DNA of 64,000 nucleotides from an uncultured Eubacteriales bacterium. GTDB lineage: Bacteria; Bacillota; Clostridia; Lachnospirales; Cellulosilyticaceae. Of this stretch, positions 34,413-43,148 are shown piece after piece. The stretch is from positions 62,001-126,000 of the forward strand of contig URVM01000006.1 in assembly GCA_900551325.1 (NCBI GenBank). The letters run 5' to 3'. The notes below the pieces were generated by a model. That model was not told where the DNA came from, ran no database searches, and worked only from the letters and a program-made list of their open reading frames with translations. Position numbers and translations under genes: made by a program. Within the stretch, counting starts at the first letter, position 1; each line of letters starts with the position of its first letter.

Positions 34413-34447
34413 AAAAGGCATACAGCTTAGGTTGTATGCCTTTTTTT
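34413..34447 (+). terminator. Intrinsic terminator of csp
   Basis: AAAAGGCATACA (34413-34424) pairs with TGTATGCCTTTT (34433-34444), then more T. Confidence 0.92.
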
Positions 34448-34460
34448 GTGTGCGGGTTGA

Positions 34461-34496
34461 TAGTGCCAGGCACCTGACAACTTAGGCACAATTTAA
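34461..34496 (+). repeat. Repeat R13, second hairpin and tail
   Basis: AGTGCCAGGCACCTGACAAC and TTAGGCACAATTTAA. Its last bases contain the stop codon of the convergent dprA gene (TTA at 34493-34495). Confidence 0.8.
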
Positions 34497-35554
34497 GTGT
34501 TCATTTTATTTAAGTGAATGTAACCACCGGCTTGATAAAGAATATTATTAAGTTCTAAGGATAAGAGTGCTTCTTCTAGTACATGAAGATCTAGCTGTAA
34601 TTTTGTATGGAGTTGGTCTATAGAAAGGGATGAAGTTTGAAGGAGCTTGCAGATTTTTTTATGTGTAGCTGGAAGAGTGGGGGTAACGGAGGAAGTGCAG
34701 TTTGAGGCTATAGAGACATAGGGTTTAGCACCTTTTAGGAAGAGGGCATGGCTACCTTCATGAAGTGGGTCATAAATGTTGCCAGGGAGTACATAAACGT
34801 CTTTACCTAACTTAAATCCACATTCTGCTGTGTATAAGGAGCCACTGGTTGAAGTGGCTTGCATGACGTAAATAGATTGACTAAGCATAGCCATGAGTTC
34901 ATTGCGGCGAGCAAAGTTTTGCTTGTGGACGTTACTAAAGGGAGGAAATTGAGATATAACAGCACCTTTTAAACTAATTTGCTTCATTAGTGTTATGTGC
35001 TCAACAGGATAGCAACGGTCAAGCCCAGTACCAACTACTGCTGCAGTGTAACCATTCGCATGAAGGGCTGCTGTATGAGCATAACTATCAATACCTTTTG
35101 CCATGCCACTAATGACTGGGATATTTTCCCTAGCAAGTCTAGTAGCCAGCTCTAGAGTTGCTTCTTTACCGTACGTATTACACCTTCTAGCCCCAACGAT
35201 TGTAGTAGCTACTGGGTATAGATTGAGGGGCTTTAAGTCACCTTTTACATAAAGTAGAGTGGGTGATTGCATATAAAGGTGTAGTATAGTTGGATAAATA
35301 GTGTCTTGAAATGATATAAGTTGAATATGATTTTCCGTGCAGTAAGTGAGTATATGCTTAGCACAATCTAGAGATCTATGTGTGAGTATTTTATTTGCAG
35401 TACTAGGTCCAATATGAGGTATTTTAATAAGGTGGGTAAATGTACTTTCGTAGATAGCTTGTGCTGTATCAAAGTGGGAGAATAAGCTTCGAATGAGATA
35501 AGGGCCCACACCTGGTATAAGATGAAGCCATAGTAAATAAAGTGTGTCTGTCAT
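34493..35554 (-). CDS. dprA: DNA-processing protein DprA
   Basis: The 353-residue protein has an N-terminal helix-hairpin-helix segment (LIPGVGPYLIRSL, IPHIGPSTANKIL), the Rossmann-like DprA core with VGARRCNTYGKE, VISGMAKGIDSYAH, GTGLDRCYP and FARRNELMAMLS, and a C-terminal winged-helix-like end. DprA loads RecA onto incoming single-stranded DNA in natural transformation. It lies 8 bases downstream of the comM-like gene on the same strand. Its stop codon is within repeat R13. Confidence 0.95.
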   Translation of the reverse strand: MTDTLYLLWLHLIPGVGPYLIRSLFSHFDTAQAIYESTFTHLIKIPHIGPSTANKILTHRSLDCAKHILTYCTENHIQLISFQDTIYPTILHLYMQSPTLLYVKGDLKPLNLYPVATTIVGARRCNTYGKEATLELATRLARENIPVISGMAKGIDSYAHTAALHANGYTAAVVGTGLDRCYPVEHITLMKQISLKGAVISQFPPFSNVHKQNFARRNELMAMLSQSIYVMQATSTSGSLYTAECGFKLGKDVYVLPGNIYDPLHEGSHALFLKGAKPYVSIASNCTSSVTPTLPATHKKICKLLQTSSLSIDQLHTKLQLDLHVLEEALLSLELNNILYQAGGYIHLNKMNT

Positions 35555-35562
35555 AATTCACC

Positions 35563-37101
35563 TCACACTGTATGAAGTCTTGCTTGTTCTTTTTCGATCT
35601 CTCGACACATTAGTGCTTTGATAATGTGGAATTTATTGATAGATGACTGACCTTCTAAGTCAGCAAAAGTACGTGCCAGCTTAAGGAATTTGTGGTAAGT
35701 ACGAGCACTATAGCTGAATTTATCATAAGCTTGTCTAAGAAGTGTAGTGCTTTCTGCATCGATAGTACAGTAAGTATTGATAAGGTCAGGAGTCATATTG
35801 GCGTTGGCATAAATGCCAGGATGCTTGGCATAGCGTGTTTTTTGTATATTTCTAGCTCGTTCTACCTTGGAACGTAAGTGTTGGGAGGATGGACCAGCTT
35901 TTTCATCTTGTAGATCAAGAATGTTTAGTGCTTTAAAATTCTTTTGAATATCAAGGCGATCTAGAATAGGTCCAGAAAGCTTTGAACGATATTTTTTAAT
36001 TTCATAATCAGTACAATGACATCTAGTTTCACCGTAGTAACCACAAGGACAAGGGTTCATTGCAGCTACAAGCATAAAATGAGCGGGAAATTGGTGAGCA
36101 TGCTGAACACGAGAGATGGTCACATACCCATCTTCTATAGGTTGTCTTAAAGCATCTAGTGTATGTTTACTAAACTCTGCAATTTCATCTAGAAATAAGA
36201 TACCGTGATGAGCAAGTGAAATTTCCCCAGGCATAGCATAACGTCCACCACCAATGAGCGAGTTCATAGAAGCATTATGATGTGGTGCTCTAAAAGGACG
36301 TTCACTAATGAGATTACCTTTGTTTTTGAGGATACCTGCTACACTATAAATCTTAGTAATTTCAAGGGATTCAGTTTCACTTAGAGAAGGTAAAATAGTA
36401 GGAATACGTTTGGCAATCATAGATTTACCACACCCAGGTGTACCAGACATAAGTAAATTATGACCACCAGCGGCAGCAGCACATATAAATTCAATAGAAG
36501 AATCTTGGCCTTTTACATCACAAAAGTCTACAATGTAAGGACTCGCATCTGTATGAATATTAGATTTATGAACGATAGGCTCATAAGGATTAGTTCCGTT
36601 TAGAAAGGAAATAACCTGTTTCAAATCTTCAAATGCAAAAATATTTAGTCCTTTGACCAGTTTAGCTTCAGCTAAATTATCAAAGGGAACGATAATGTTT
36701 TTTATGCCATGATTTTTGGCTTCTATAACCATAGGCAAAATACCAGAACAGGCACGTAGCTTGCCATTTAAAGAAAGCTCACCTAAAATTGCATATTTAT
36801 CAATTTCAGAAGCATTAAGTTGTTCGGAGCGTATGAGTAAACCAATTGCCATACCTAAATCAAAGTGTGATCCACGTTTCTTAAGGTCGCTTGGAGAAAG
36901 GTTAATGACAATTTTCATTTTGGGGAATTCCAATTTAGAATTAATAATAGCAGCTTCAAGGCGCTCGCGAGATTCTTTAACTGCTTGATCTGCTAGCCCA
37001 ACAATGGATAAAGAAGGTTGCCCATAGAGTGTATCTACTTCAATGTGGACAAGATGAGCTTCTATACCTAATAAAGAAAAACTATTAATAATAGTTGCCA
37101 T
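35563..37101 (-). CDS. comM: ComM/YifB-type Mg-chelatase-like AAA+ ATPase
   Basis: The 512-residue protein has the N-terminal ChlI-like domain, the Walker A motif MSGTPGCGKSMIAK near residue 220, Walker B ILFLDEIAEF near 300, a zinc-like CPCGYYGETRCHC stretch and the C-terminal FADLEG...FHIIKAL lid. ComM-type helicases drive branch migration in transformation, which suits the dprA neighbour. The start ATG has only a weak site and lies 4 bases after the transposase stop, suggesting that the transposase inserted at its upstream border. Confidence 0.93.
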   Translation of the reverse strand: MATIINSFSLLGIEAHLVHIEVDTLYGQPSLSIVGLADQAVKESRERLEAAIINSKLEFPKMKIVINLSPSDLKKRGSHFDLGMAIGLLIRSEQLNASEIDKYAILGELSLNGKLRACSGILPMVIEAKNHGIKNIIVPFDNLAEAKLVKGLNIFAFEDLKQVISFLNGTNPYEPIVHKSNIHTDASPYIVDFCDVKGQDSSIEFICAAAAGGHNLLMSGTPGCGKSMIAKRIPTILPSLSETESLEITKIYSVAGILKNKGNLISERPFRAPHHNASMNSLIGGGRYAMPGEISLAHHGILFLDEIAEFSKHTLDALRQPIEDGYVTISRVQHAHQFPAHFMLVAAMNPCPCGYYGETRCHCTDYEIKKYRSKLSGPILDRLDIQKNFKALNILDLQDEKAGPSSQHLRSKVERARNIQKTRYAKHPGIYANANMTPDLINTYCTIDAESTTLLRQAYDKFSYSARTYHKFLKLARTFADLEGQSSINKFHIIKALMCREIEKEQARLHTV

Positions 37102-37105
37102 GATT

Positions 37106-37666
37106 TTAATCCACTACTTTCAATTTAGATTCTACAAAATTTTGATAAAGTTTAGGTGCTTGACTAGATTCAAAGTAATTCAAAATACGTTCAGGATGAA
37201 GAAAATCAATAGTTTTTCTTCCTATAAAAGCACTATAACTAGACCAAGTATACTCTTCAGGGGTAGTAACCATATTTGCGTGAACGGGATTAAGATGGAT
37301 ATATCTGCTCACTTCTAAAAGTTGGTGATCAAGGGAAATAGGCTCAGTAAAGAAACGATCTTGAAATAAATGTCCCACATAATTGTACTTATCATTAAAG
37401 TAACGAGCATACCCAGTGTTTAATCTATGCATAAAAGTACTTAAAGGTTCTTTGCTCATACGCATAAGTAAATGAACGTGATTGTCCATGAGACAATAAC
37501 ATATCACCTCAAAAGGTGTATCTTGCAGTTTCTTCAAATAGAAACGTATTAAGTTTAGAAATTCTTGAAAGTCACCCTCATCCCTAAAGATATCATTACG
37601 ATGATTACCACGACAGGTAATATGATAATAGCCATTTTCATACCACTGCCTAGCTTTTCTACCCAT
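37106..37666 (-). CDS. REP-associated (RAYT-like) Y1 tyrosine transposase
   Basis: The 186-residue protein has the HUH metal motif in YCLMDNHVHLLMR (His-Val-His near residue 66), the N-terminal YHITCRGN and the SRYIHLNPVHANMV region where the catalytic Tyr is expected. This is the TnpA_REP/RAYT group of IS200-like nucleases, which process hairpin DNA. It has no IS terminal repeats of its own that I can see. Repeat R14 lies 55 bases upstream of its start, so this enzyme is the obvious candidate for having moved the two-hairpin repeats in this region. Confidence 0.9.
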   Translation of the reverse strand: MGRKARQWYENGYYHITCRGNHRNDIFRDEGDFQEFLNLIRFYLKKLQDTPFEVICYCLMDNHVHLLMRMSKEPLSTFMHRLNTGYARYFNDKYNYVGHLFQDRFFTEPISLDHQLLEVSRYIHLNPVHANMVTTPEEYTWSSYSAFIGRKTIDFLHPERILNYFESSQAPKLYQNFVESKLKVVD

Positions 37667-37720
37667 ATACTATACCTCAACCTTTTTTAGAGATTATAGA
37701 CCTAGAGAGGTAATTTTATT

Positions 37721-37757
37721 CAGGTGCCAGGCACTTGACAATTTAGCCGCAATTTAA
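37721..37757 (+). repeat. Repeat R14, second hairpin and tail, beside the transposase gene
   Basis: AGGTGCCAGGCACTTGACA with ATTTAGCCGCAATTT. Same orientation as all other copies. It is the last copy I see in the window. Confidence 0.85.
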
Positions 37758-37857
37758 ATAACTTAGAAAGGTTGTGCTATTATTTTTTTAATTTTGTGTA
37801 AAGTATGGTAAGATTAAAGAGAGGTTAAATAGATAAATTCAAGGGGAGGAGAAATTG

Positions 37858-39249
37858 ATGAGAAAATTATGGATGGCGATTATGTTAGGGATGAGCATAG
37901 CCTTTATGGGTTTGGGGCAAGTACTTTATGCTCAGCCGGCTAAGAATAATCAAGAGTATGAAACTTTAAAAAAGCAAATTGGAACGAAGGAGCAAGCTAT
38001 CAAACAGTTGGATGGGATGTTTCCAACGTTGTGGCACTCTTATCATTTGTGGCAGGGGCAAGATAGTTGTGTAGCTGTACTGCGATCAGGGGAGAAGGTC
38101 TTAGGGGAAAGGTTGACTTCTAGTGCGGGAAGAAGTGATATGGCTACTACTGTAGCCTATTTGTTAAGTGATGATTATAAGACAGGGACTATTTATGCAT
38201 TTCAATTTGGGCAAGATGGGAGTCTATATCCTATCAAGGCGGCAACTTACATATATAAAGATGGCAAGTATTATATTTTTGATCCGGTAGTAGGGATGAA
38301 AGCAGATGAAGGGTGTAGGAATAATGAATATATTAAGAGTATGACCCTAAATACCTTAGAGGAGTTTGGTACATATATTAAACAAACAGATGGATTTAAA
38401 TCTAATACTTCTCAAGTGTATGCTGTACCTAATGGTGAGGAAGTAAGATTTGTAGTAGATCCAAATACGCTTTCGGTACAGGTAGAGCATATAGAGGCTA
38501 AATTACTTTATTCAAATACTGGATTGGCAGATGAAAGATTTAAGCATATTAATCCAGATAATATAAAGCAGTATAAACTACCTAAGATGTTAGGTGGGCT
38601 TACTTTAAGTGTGGAACAAGCTAGGGTCTTGGTGGATAAGTCACCACAAGAGGTTAAGGCACAGGTTCGTACAGCGGGGGATTTGCTTTTATATATGCTT
38701 GCGTCTAGGACCCTTCTAGATAATGGAGACCAAAGTATGTGGGCAGATGGACAGGTATGGCATTATAACAAAACAGCTAAAGATGTGTTAAGTACAAAAC
38801 GAGGAAACTGTGGAAGTATGGCCAATCTAGCTAATTATTTGTTAGAAGATGACTATGAAGATCTTGGATTTGTCTTGCATTCTTACTATCCTGGTAGTGG
38901 AGGCGGTCATGTTTACAATTATATTAAATACCAAGGGAACTATTACATTGTAGATTTTAGTAGCTACTTATTTAATAACTATAGTGTGCAAAATGAATTT
39001 AACTTTATTAAAATGAAAAATCTAGGTGATTATGGTACCAGATGGAATGAATGTTACGGTGGTTTGGCAGCAATTATAGTTCATAAGTCACCAGGCACCC
39101 ATTTACCAAATGTTTGGTCAGGAAACAATTATTATTTTCCAGTAGGATCGGAGTTTGAAGTCCTTCTAGAGACCCCTGATAAAGGATATAAAGTAGGAAA
39201 GATTCCTATGCCAAGTGCAATACCTGATTGGAGAATACCTCAGCAATAA
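37858..39249 (+). CDS. Secreted transglutaminase-like protein
   Basis: ATG 37858 follows GGGGAGGAG. A signal peptide (RKLWMAIMLGMSIAFMGLGQVLYA) precedes a 440-residue mature protein. Its C-terminal part has the transglutaminase/cysteine-protease order: Cys in KRGNCGSMANLANYLL, His in GGGHVYNYI, Asp in YYIVDFSSYL. The N-terminal half is unrecognised. It could be a peptidase or cross-linking enzyme on the cell surface. It has its own strong terminator. Confidence 0.75.
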   Translation: MRKLWMAIMLGMSIAFMGLGQVLYAQPAKNNQEYETLKKQIGTKEQAIKQLDGMFPTLWHSYHLWQGQDSCVAVLRSGEKVLGERLTSSAGRSDMATTVAYLLSDDYKTGTIYAFQFGQDGSLYPIKAATYIYKDGKYYIFDPVVGMKADEGCRNNEYIKSMTLNTLEEFGTYIKQTDGFKSNTSQVYAVPNGEEVRFVVDPNTLSVQVEHIEAKLLYSNTGLADERFKHINPDNIKQYKLPKMLGGLTLSVEQARVLVDKSPQEVKAQVRTAGDLLLYMLASRTLLDNGDQSMWADGQVWHYNKTAKDVLSTKRGNCGSMANLANYLLEDDYEDLGFVLHSYYPGSGGGHVYNYIKYQGNYYIVDFSSYLFNNYSVQNEFNFIKMKNLGDYGTRWNECYGGLAAIIVHKSPGTHLPNVWSGNNYYFPVGSEFEVLLETPDKGYKVGKIPMPSAIPDWRIPQQ

Positions 39250-39251
39250 TT

Positions 39252-39314
39252 AAACCCACCAAGGGGGCCTAGTTCTATGAAAATATGGAACTAAGGCCTT
39301 CTTGGTGGGTTTTG
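39252..39314 (+). terminator. Strong intrinsic terminator
   Basis: AAACCCACCAAG pairs with CTTGGTGGGTTT, with an inner GGCCTAGTTC / GAACTAAGGCC stem, then a T-run. Confidence 0.9.
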
Positions 39315-39485
39315 TGTGTTATAGTCATTAATACATAGTAAATACATAATTTATGTTTGATATATATACTTTTTTATATAATAAATTGTTGTATATTATA
39401 AAATTAATGCATTATATACAAAGCCTATAGAGTGTTTAATTGTGTGTTATAGAGTGATGTGAACAAAAGTTAAATCACTTGAAAA

Positions 39486-39971
39486 ATGCCAATGAACCTT
39501 TCTATTTTAGCAGGGTTTATTGATAGTGGTGCAGGTAACTGGGTTGACACAAGTGATGGTATAGTGAAATTTAATGAGCAAAGACCTGAGTATAAGGAAT
39601 TTGTTAAAATAGTACATACACTTAAAGAACCTAAGGGTAATATTGAAACTTTAAGTCCAGCAGGTACAGCTTGTATTATGATTCCTAAGAAATCTCAGAA
39701 TAAAGAGGCTATGATTAAGTATATTAACTGGGAATTTAAAAACTTAGATAACAACATGGTTACATGGTACGGCATTAAGGATAAAGGCTGGAAATGGGTT
39801 GATGAGGCAAACCATGTTTATGAGAGATTAAACACAGATTATGGTAGTGACTTTGTAACAGGTGCTCGTCCTATGTCAGAATGGGATACTTATATGGATG
39901 AGCTACAAAAAGCTGGTGGAGATCAGTGGAGTGAGGCAGTTATAAAGCAATACAATGAGATGAAAAAGTAA
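39486..39971 (+). pseudogene. Fragment of an extracellular solute-binding protein
   Basis: The 161 residues match the C-terminal part of large lipoprotein sugar-binding proteins of ABC importers (GNWVDTSDGIVKFNEQRPEYKEF, IPKKSQNKEAMIKYINWEF, GSDFVTGARPMSEWDTYMDELQKAGGDQW). The signal peptide, lipobox and the first two thirds are missing, no permease genes are next to it, and no ribosome site precedes the ATG. It is a decayed remnant. Confidence 0.8.
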
Positions 39972-39987
39972 GGTAAAAGATTGAAAA

Positions 39988-40017
39988 GGAGAAATGTAGG
40001 AATAGCCTACTTTCTCC
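39988..40017 (+). terminator. Intrinsic terminator after solute-binding relic
   Basis: GGAGAAA-t-GTAGG pairs with CCTAC-TTTCTCC, followed by TCCTTATTTAT. Confidence 0.6.
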
Positions 40018-40177
40018 TCCTTATTTATATACTATAAAAATTATGTAAATATATCTTGCAATGACTAAATAAATTATTTTTTACTAAAAAACAGGAATGA
40101 AAAGGAAGGTTAACATATATATATGTATTATGGATAGTTGTACAATCCTAAAGTCACAAAAAATAGGGGGAAGCTAA

Positions 40178-41563
40178 ATGTCAGTTAAATATTTACCGGA
40201 GCCATTTAGAATCAAAATGGTGGAGACCATTAAAATGCTTAACAGGGAAGAACGAGAAGAAGCAATCAAAAAGGCACACTATAACTTATTTAACTTAAAG
40301 GGAGAGGATGTTTATATTGATTTATTGACAGATAGTGGTACCAATGCCATGAGCCAGGAGCAATGGGCTGGGATTATGCGCGGGGATGAGGCTTATGCTG
40401 GGGCAAATAGTTATTATAAGTTAGTGGAAACGGGTCAGGAGCTTTTTGGCTATAAGTATATTCAACCTGTCCATCAAGGTCGTGCAGCAGAAAAAGTACT
40501 TTTTCAATTACTAGTAGGTCCTGGAAAGTATTCTATTTCTAATATGCATTTTGATACAACGAGGGCTCATGTAGAGTTGGCGGGTGGACGAGCTATTGAC
40601 TGTGTAGTAAAGGAAGCACTAGATCCTAGTTTGCGTATACCTTTTAAAGGGAATATGGATGTTGAAAGACTAGAACAACTCATCGAGCAGTATGGTCCTG
40701 AGAATGTAGGGATTGTAGTTATGACCATTACCAACAATTCAGCGGGTGGACAACCTGTATCTGTTCAAAATATGCGTGATACAGCAGCAGTGTGTAAAAA
40801 ATATGGTATTAAGCTATGTATAGATGCTGCGCGTTTTGCAGAAAATGCTTATTTTATTAAGCAGAGAGAAGAAGAATTTAAAGATGCTAATATTGCAGAA
40901 ATTATTAGAGAGATTTTTAGCTATGGTGATATGTTTACTATGAGTGCTAAAAAGGATGCTATTGTAAATATAGGTGGTCTTTTAGGGATTAAAGAGGATG
41001 AAACACTTTATCAACTTTGTAAAGAAAGAACTATTTCCTTTGAAGGATTCGTTACATATGGAGGCCTTGCTGGACGTGACCTTGAAGCTATGGCTATTGG
41101 TCTACGTGAAGGCTTGGATGAAAATTATTTAAGATATCGTATTGGACAAATGGAGTATTTGGCAGGAAGATTAGATGAAGTGGGTATTGCTTATCAAGCA
41201 CCAGTAGGGGGACATGGTGTGTTCGTAGATGCAAAAGCAATGCTTCCTCATATCCCTTATCATGAGTTCCCAGCTCAAGCATTAGCTATTGAACTTTATA
41301 AAGAAGCGGGTATTCGTACCTGTGATATTGGTTCCTATATGTTAGGAAACGACCCAGATACGAAAGAGCAACTTCAAGCTGAATTTGAGTTTACAAGGTT
41401 AGCCATCCCAAGACGTGTGTATACCCAAGCTCATTTAGATGTAATAGTAGATGCTTTAATTGAGATTAAGAAGCGTGCACATGAAGTAAGTGGTTATGAG
41501 ATTACATGGGAACCACCTATTTTAAGACACTTTCAAGCACACCTAAAACCAATAGTGAAATAA
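40178..41563 (+). CDS. tnaA: Tryptophanase
   Basis: The 461-residue PLP enzyme follows the beta-eliminating lyase family from end to end: YIDLLTDSGTNAMS, MRGDEAYAG, PVHQGRAAE, TITNNSAGGQPVS, ARFAENAYFIKQRE and the PLP lysine in MSAKKDAIV (residue about 258/259). Variants such as LPHIPYHEFPAQALAIELYKEAGIR favour tryptophanase over tyrosine phenol-lyase. It splits tryptophan to indole, pyruvate and ammonia. The transporter gene starts 12 bases on. I see no TnaC-type leader peptide upstream. Confidence 0.92.
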   Translation: MSVKYLPEPFRIKMVETIKMLNREEREEAIKKAHYNLFNLKGEDVYIDLLTDSGTNAMSQEQWAGIMRGDEAYAGANSYYKLVETGQELFGYKYIQPVHQGRAAEKVLFQLLVGPGKYSISNMHFDTTRAHVELAGGRAIDCVVKEALDPSLRIPFKGNMDVERLEQLIEQYGPENVGIVVMTITNNSAGGQPVSVQNMRDTAAVCKKYGIKLCIDAARFAENAYFIKQREEEFKDANIAEIIREIFSYGDMFTMSAKKDAIVNIGGLLGIKEDETLYQLCKERTISFEGFVTYGGLAGRDLEAMAIGLREGLDENYLRYRIGQMEYLAGRLDEVGIAYQAPVGGHGVFVDAKAMLPHIPYHEFPAQALAIELYKEAGIRTCDIGSYMLGNDPDTKEQLQAEFEFTRLAIPRRVYTQAHLDVIVDALIEIKKRAHEVSGYEITWEPPILRHFQAHLKPIVK

Positions 41564-41575
41564 AGGAGAGGCGAT

Positions 41576-42916
41576 ATGGCAAAAAAGAAAATGAATCCTA
41601 CCCCTTCTACAAGAGATACATTTAATAGTCGTTTTGGTTTTATTCTTGCCTGTATAGGTTCTGCTGTAGGTATGGCAAATATTTGGCTCTTTCCTTATCG
41701 TATAGGACAATTGGGTGGGGCAGCCTTTTTGATTCCCTATATTTTATTTGTAGTTATTATAGGTTTTTCAGGAGTTATTGGTGAAATGGCATTTGGAAGA
41801 GCTATGGGGACGGGACCTTTAGGGGCATTTAGAAAAGCCATGGAACAAAGAGGCAAGAAATTTGGTGAATGGATAGGACTTATACCTGTTATAGGATCCT
41901 TGGGTATTGCTATAGGCTATGCTGTTGTTATTGGATGGATATTAAGATTCTTGGCAGGTTCTCTTACAGGAAGTTTGCTAAAGACAGCAGATAGTGGTCA
42001 GTATTTTGGAAGTATAGCAGGAAACTTGGGGAGTTGGCCTTGGCATATAATAGGCCTTGCTATCACTTTTTTGATCATGTGTTTGGGTGTTTCAAAAGGG
42101 ATTGAAAAAGTAAATAAAGTTATGATGCCTGCCTTCTTTATTTTATTTATTATTTTAGCGCTTCGTGTACTGACTTTAGAAGGGGCTATGGAAGGATATC
42201 GCTACCTATTCATTCCTAAGTGGTCTTATTTACTAGATCCTAAAACTTGGGTGTATGCATTAGGTCAGGCTTTCTTCTCCTTATCTTTAGCAGGTTCTGG
42301 AACTGTAGTATATGGTAGTTATCTCAAAAAAGATGAAGATGTTGTTTATGCAGCAAAAAATGTTGCCTTTTTTGATACATGTGCAGGATTACTGGCAGCT
42401 CTTGTTATTATTCCAGCTGTATTTGCCTTTGGACTTAATCCAGCAGCAGGCCCACCACTTATGTTTATCACCATGCCAGAAGTATTTAAGCAAATGCCAC
42501 TGGGGCAGTTATTTGCTATTATTTTCTTTGTAGCTGTATTATTTGCAGGGCTTACTTCTTTAATCAACTTGTTTGAAACCCCTATAGAAGCACTACAAGA
42601 AAAGTTTAAGCTCTCTAGAAGAAATGCAGTAGCAGCTATAGCTTTAGTAGCTGTTTGTATTGGCTTATTAATCGAAAATGGAGATGTAGTAAGCATTTGG
42701 ATGGATGTTGTATCTATTTATGTTATTCCGCTTGGTGCACTTCTTTCAGGTTTTATGTTCTTTTGGGTATGTAAAGGGAAATTTGCTAGAGAACAAGTAC
42801 AAATGGGTAGGAAAAAGCCACTTGGCAAATGGTTTGAACCAATGACTAAATATGTATTTTGCGGTTTAACTGTTATCGTCTATATATTAGGGATTTTATA
42901 TGGAGGTATCGGTTAA
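41576..42916 (+). CDS. Na+-dependent amino-acid transporter (NSS/SNF family)
   Basis: The 446-residue protein has about 11-12 membrane segments and the NSS signatures: GFILACIGSAVGMANIWLFPY in segment 1, and AFFSLSLAGSGTVVYGSYL around segment 6. NSS members beside tnaA import tryptophan with sodium, so this is the likely tryptophan feeder of the enzyme. AAAGGAGAGG precedes the ATG. Confidence 0.9.
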   Translation: MAKKKMNPTPSTRDTFNSRFGFILACIGSAVGMANIWLFPYRIGQLGGAAFLIPYILFVVIIGFSGVIGEMAFGRAMGTGPLGAFRKAMEQRGKKFGEWIGLIPVIGSLGIAIGYAVVIGWILRFLAGSLTGSLLKTADSGQYFGSIAGNLGSWPWHIIGLAITFLIMCLGVSKGIEKVNKVMMPAFFILFIILALRVLTLEGAMEGYRYLFIPKWSYLLDPKTWVYALGQAFFSLSLAGSGTVVYGSYLKKDEDVVYAAKNVAFFDTCAGLLAALVIIPAVFAFGLNPAAGPPLMFITMPEVFKQMPLGQLFAIIFFVAVLFAGLTSLINLFETPIEALQEKFKLSRRNAVAAIALVAVCIGLLIENGDVVSIWMDVVSIYVIPLGALLSGFMFFWVCKGKFAREQVQMGRKKPLGKWFEPMTKYVFCGLTVIVYILGILYGGIG

Positions 42917-42949
42917 TAATCTACTTGGTGTAATGGGATAGACACAATT

Positions 42950-42999
42950 CACTCCTTAGAAATGATAGTGTTTTTGAGGAGTGGAGTGTGTTATTTTTT
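42950..42999 (+). terminator. Intrinsic terminator of tnaA operon
   Basis: ACACA-TTCACTCCT and AGGAGTGGAGTGTGT pair across a loop and are followed by ATTTTTTT. Confidence 0.8.
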
Positions 43000-43148
43000 T
43001 ACCTAAAAATGAAGTTTTAGTTAAATTTGTATTAAAATTATTTTAAACATAAGTTTAATAAAATATACTAATAGTAGTTAAAGAATATATTTATAGTTAA
43101 GTAATATAAAAATATGGAGTTTAGATTTAAGTAAAAGGAGTATTTAAT

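Noticed and set aside
19901..34496. Integron gene-cassette array
   Set aside because: Repeat orientation and the one-gene spacing look similar, but no attC core (GTTRRRY / RYYYAAC) pairs and no tyrosine integrase are seen in the window.
19901..34496. Repeats as plain intrinsic terminators
   Set aside because: Hairpin 2 is not followed by a T-run (the following bases are GACAATTTAG), so classical termination is not supported, although RNA 3'-end protection remains possible.
19901..37757. CRISPR array
   Set aside because: The repeats are separated by whole genes of variable length, not by uniform 30-40 bp spacers, and there are no cas genes.
39087..39110. Further two-hairpin repeat copy (CACCAGGCACCC)
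   Set aside because: It lies inside the transglutaminase-like coding sequence, lacks the flanking arms and tail, and is a chance match.
40130..40177. 15-codon leader peptide ending at TAAATG before tnaA
   Set aside because: It has no tryptophan codon and no ribosome binding site, so it is not a TnaC-like leader.
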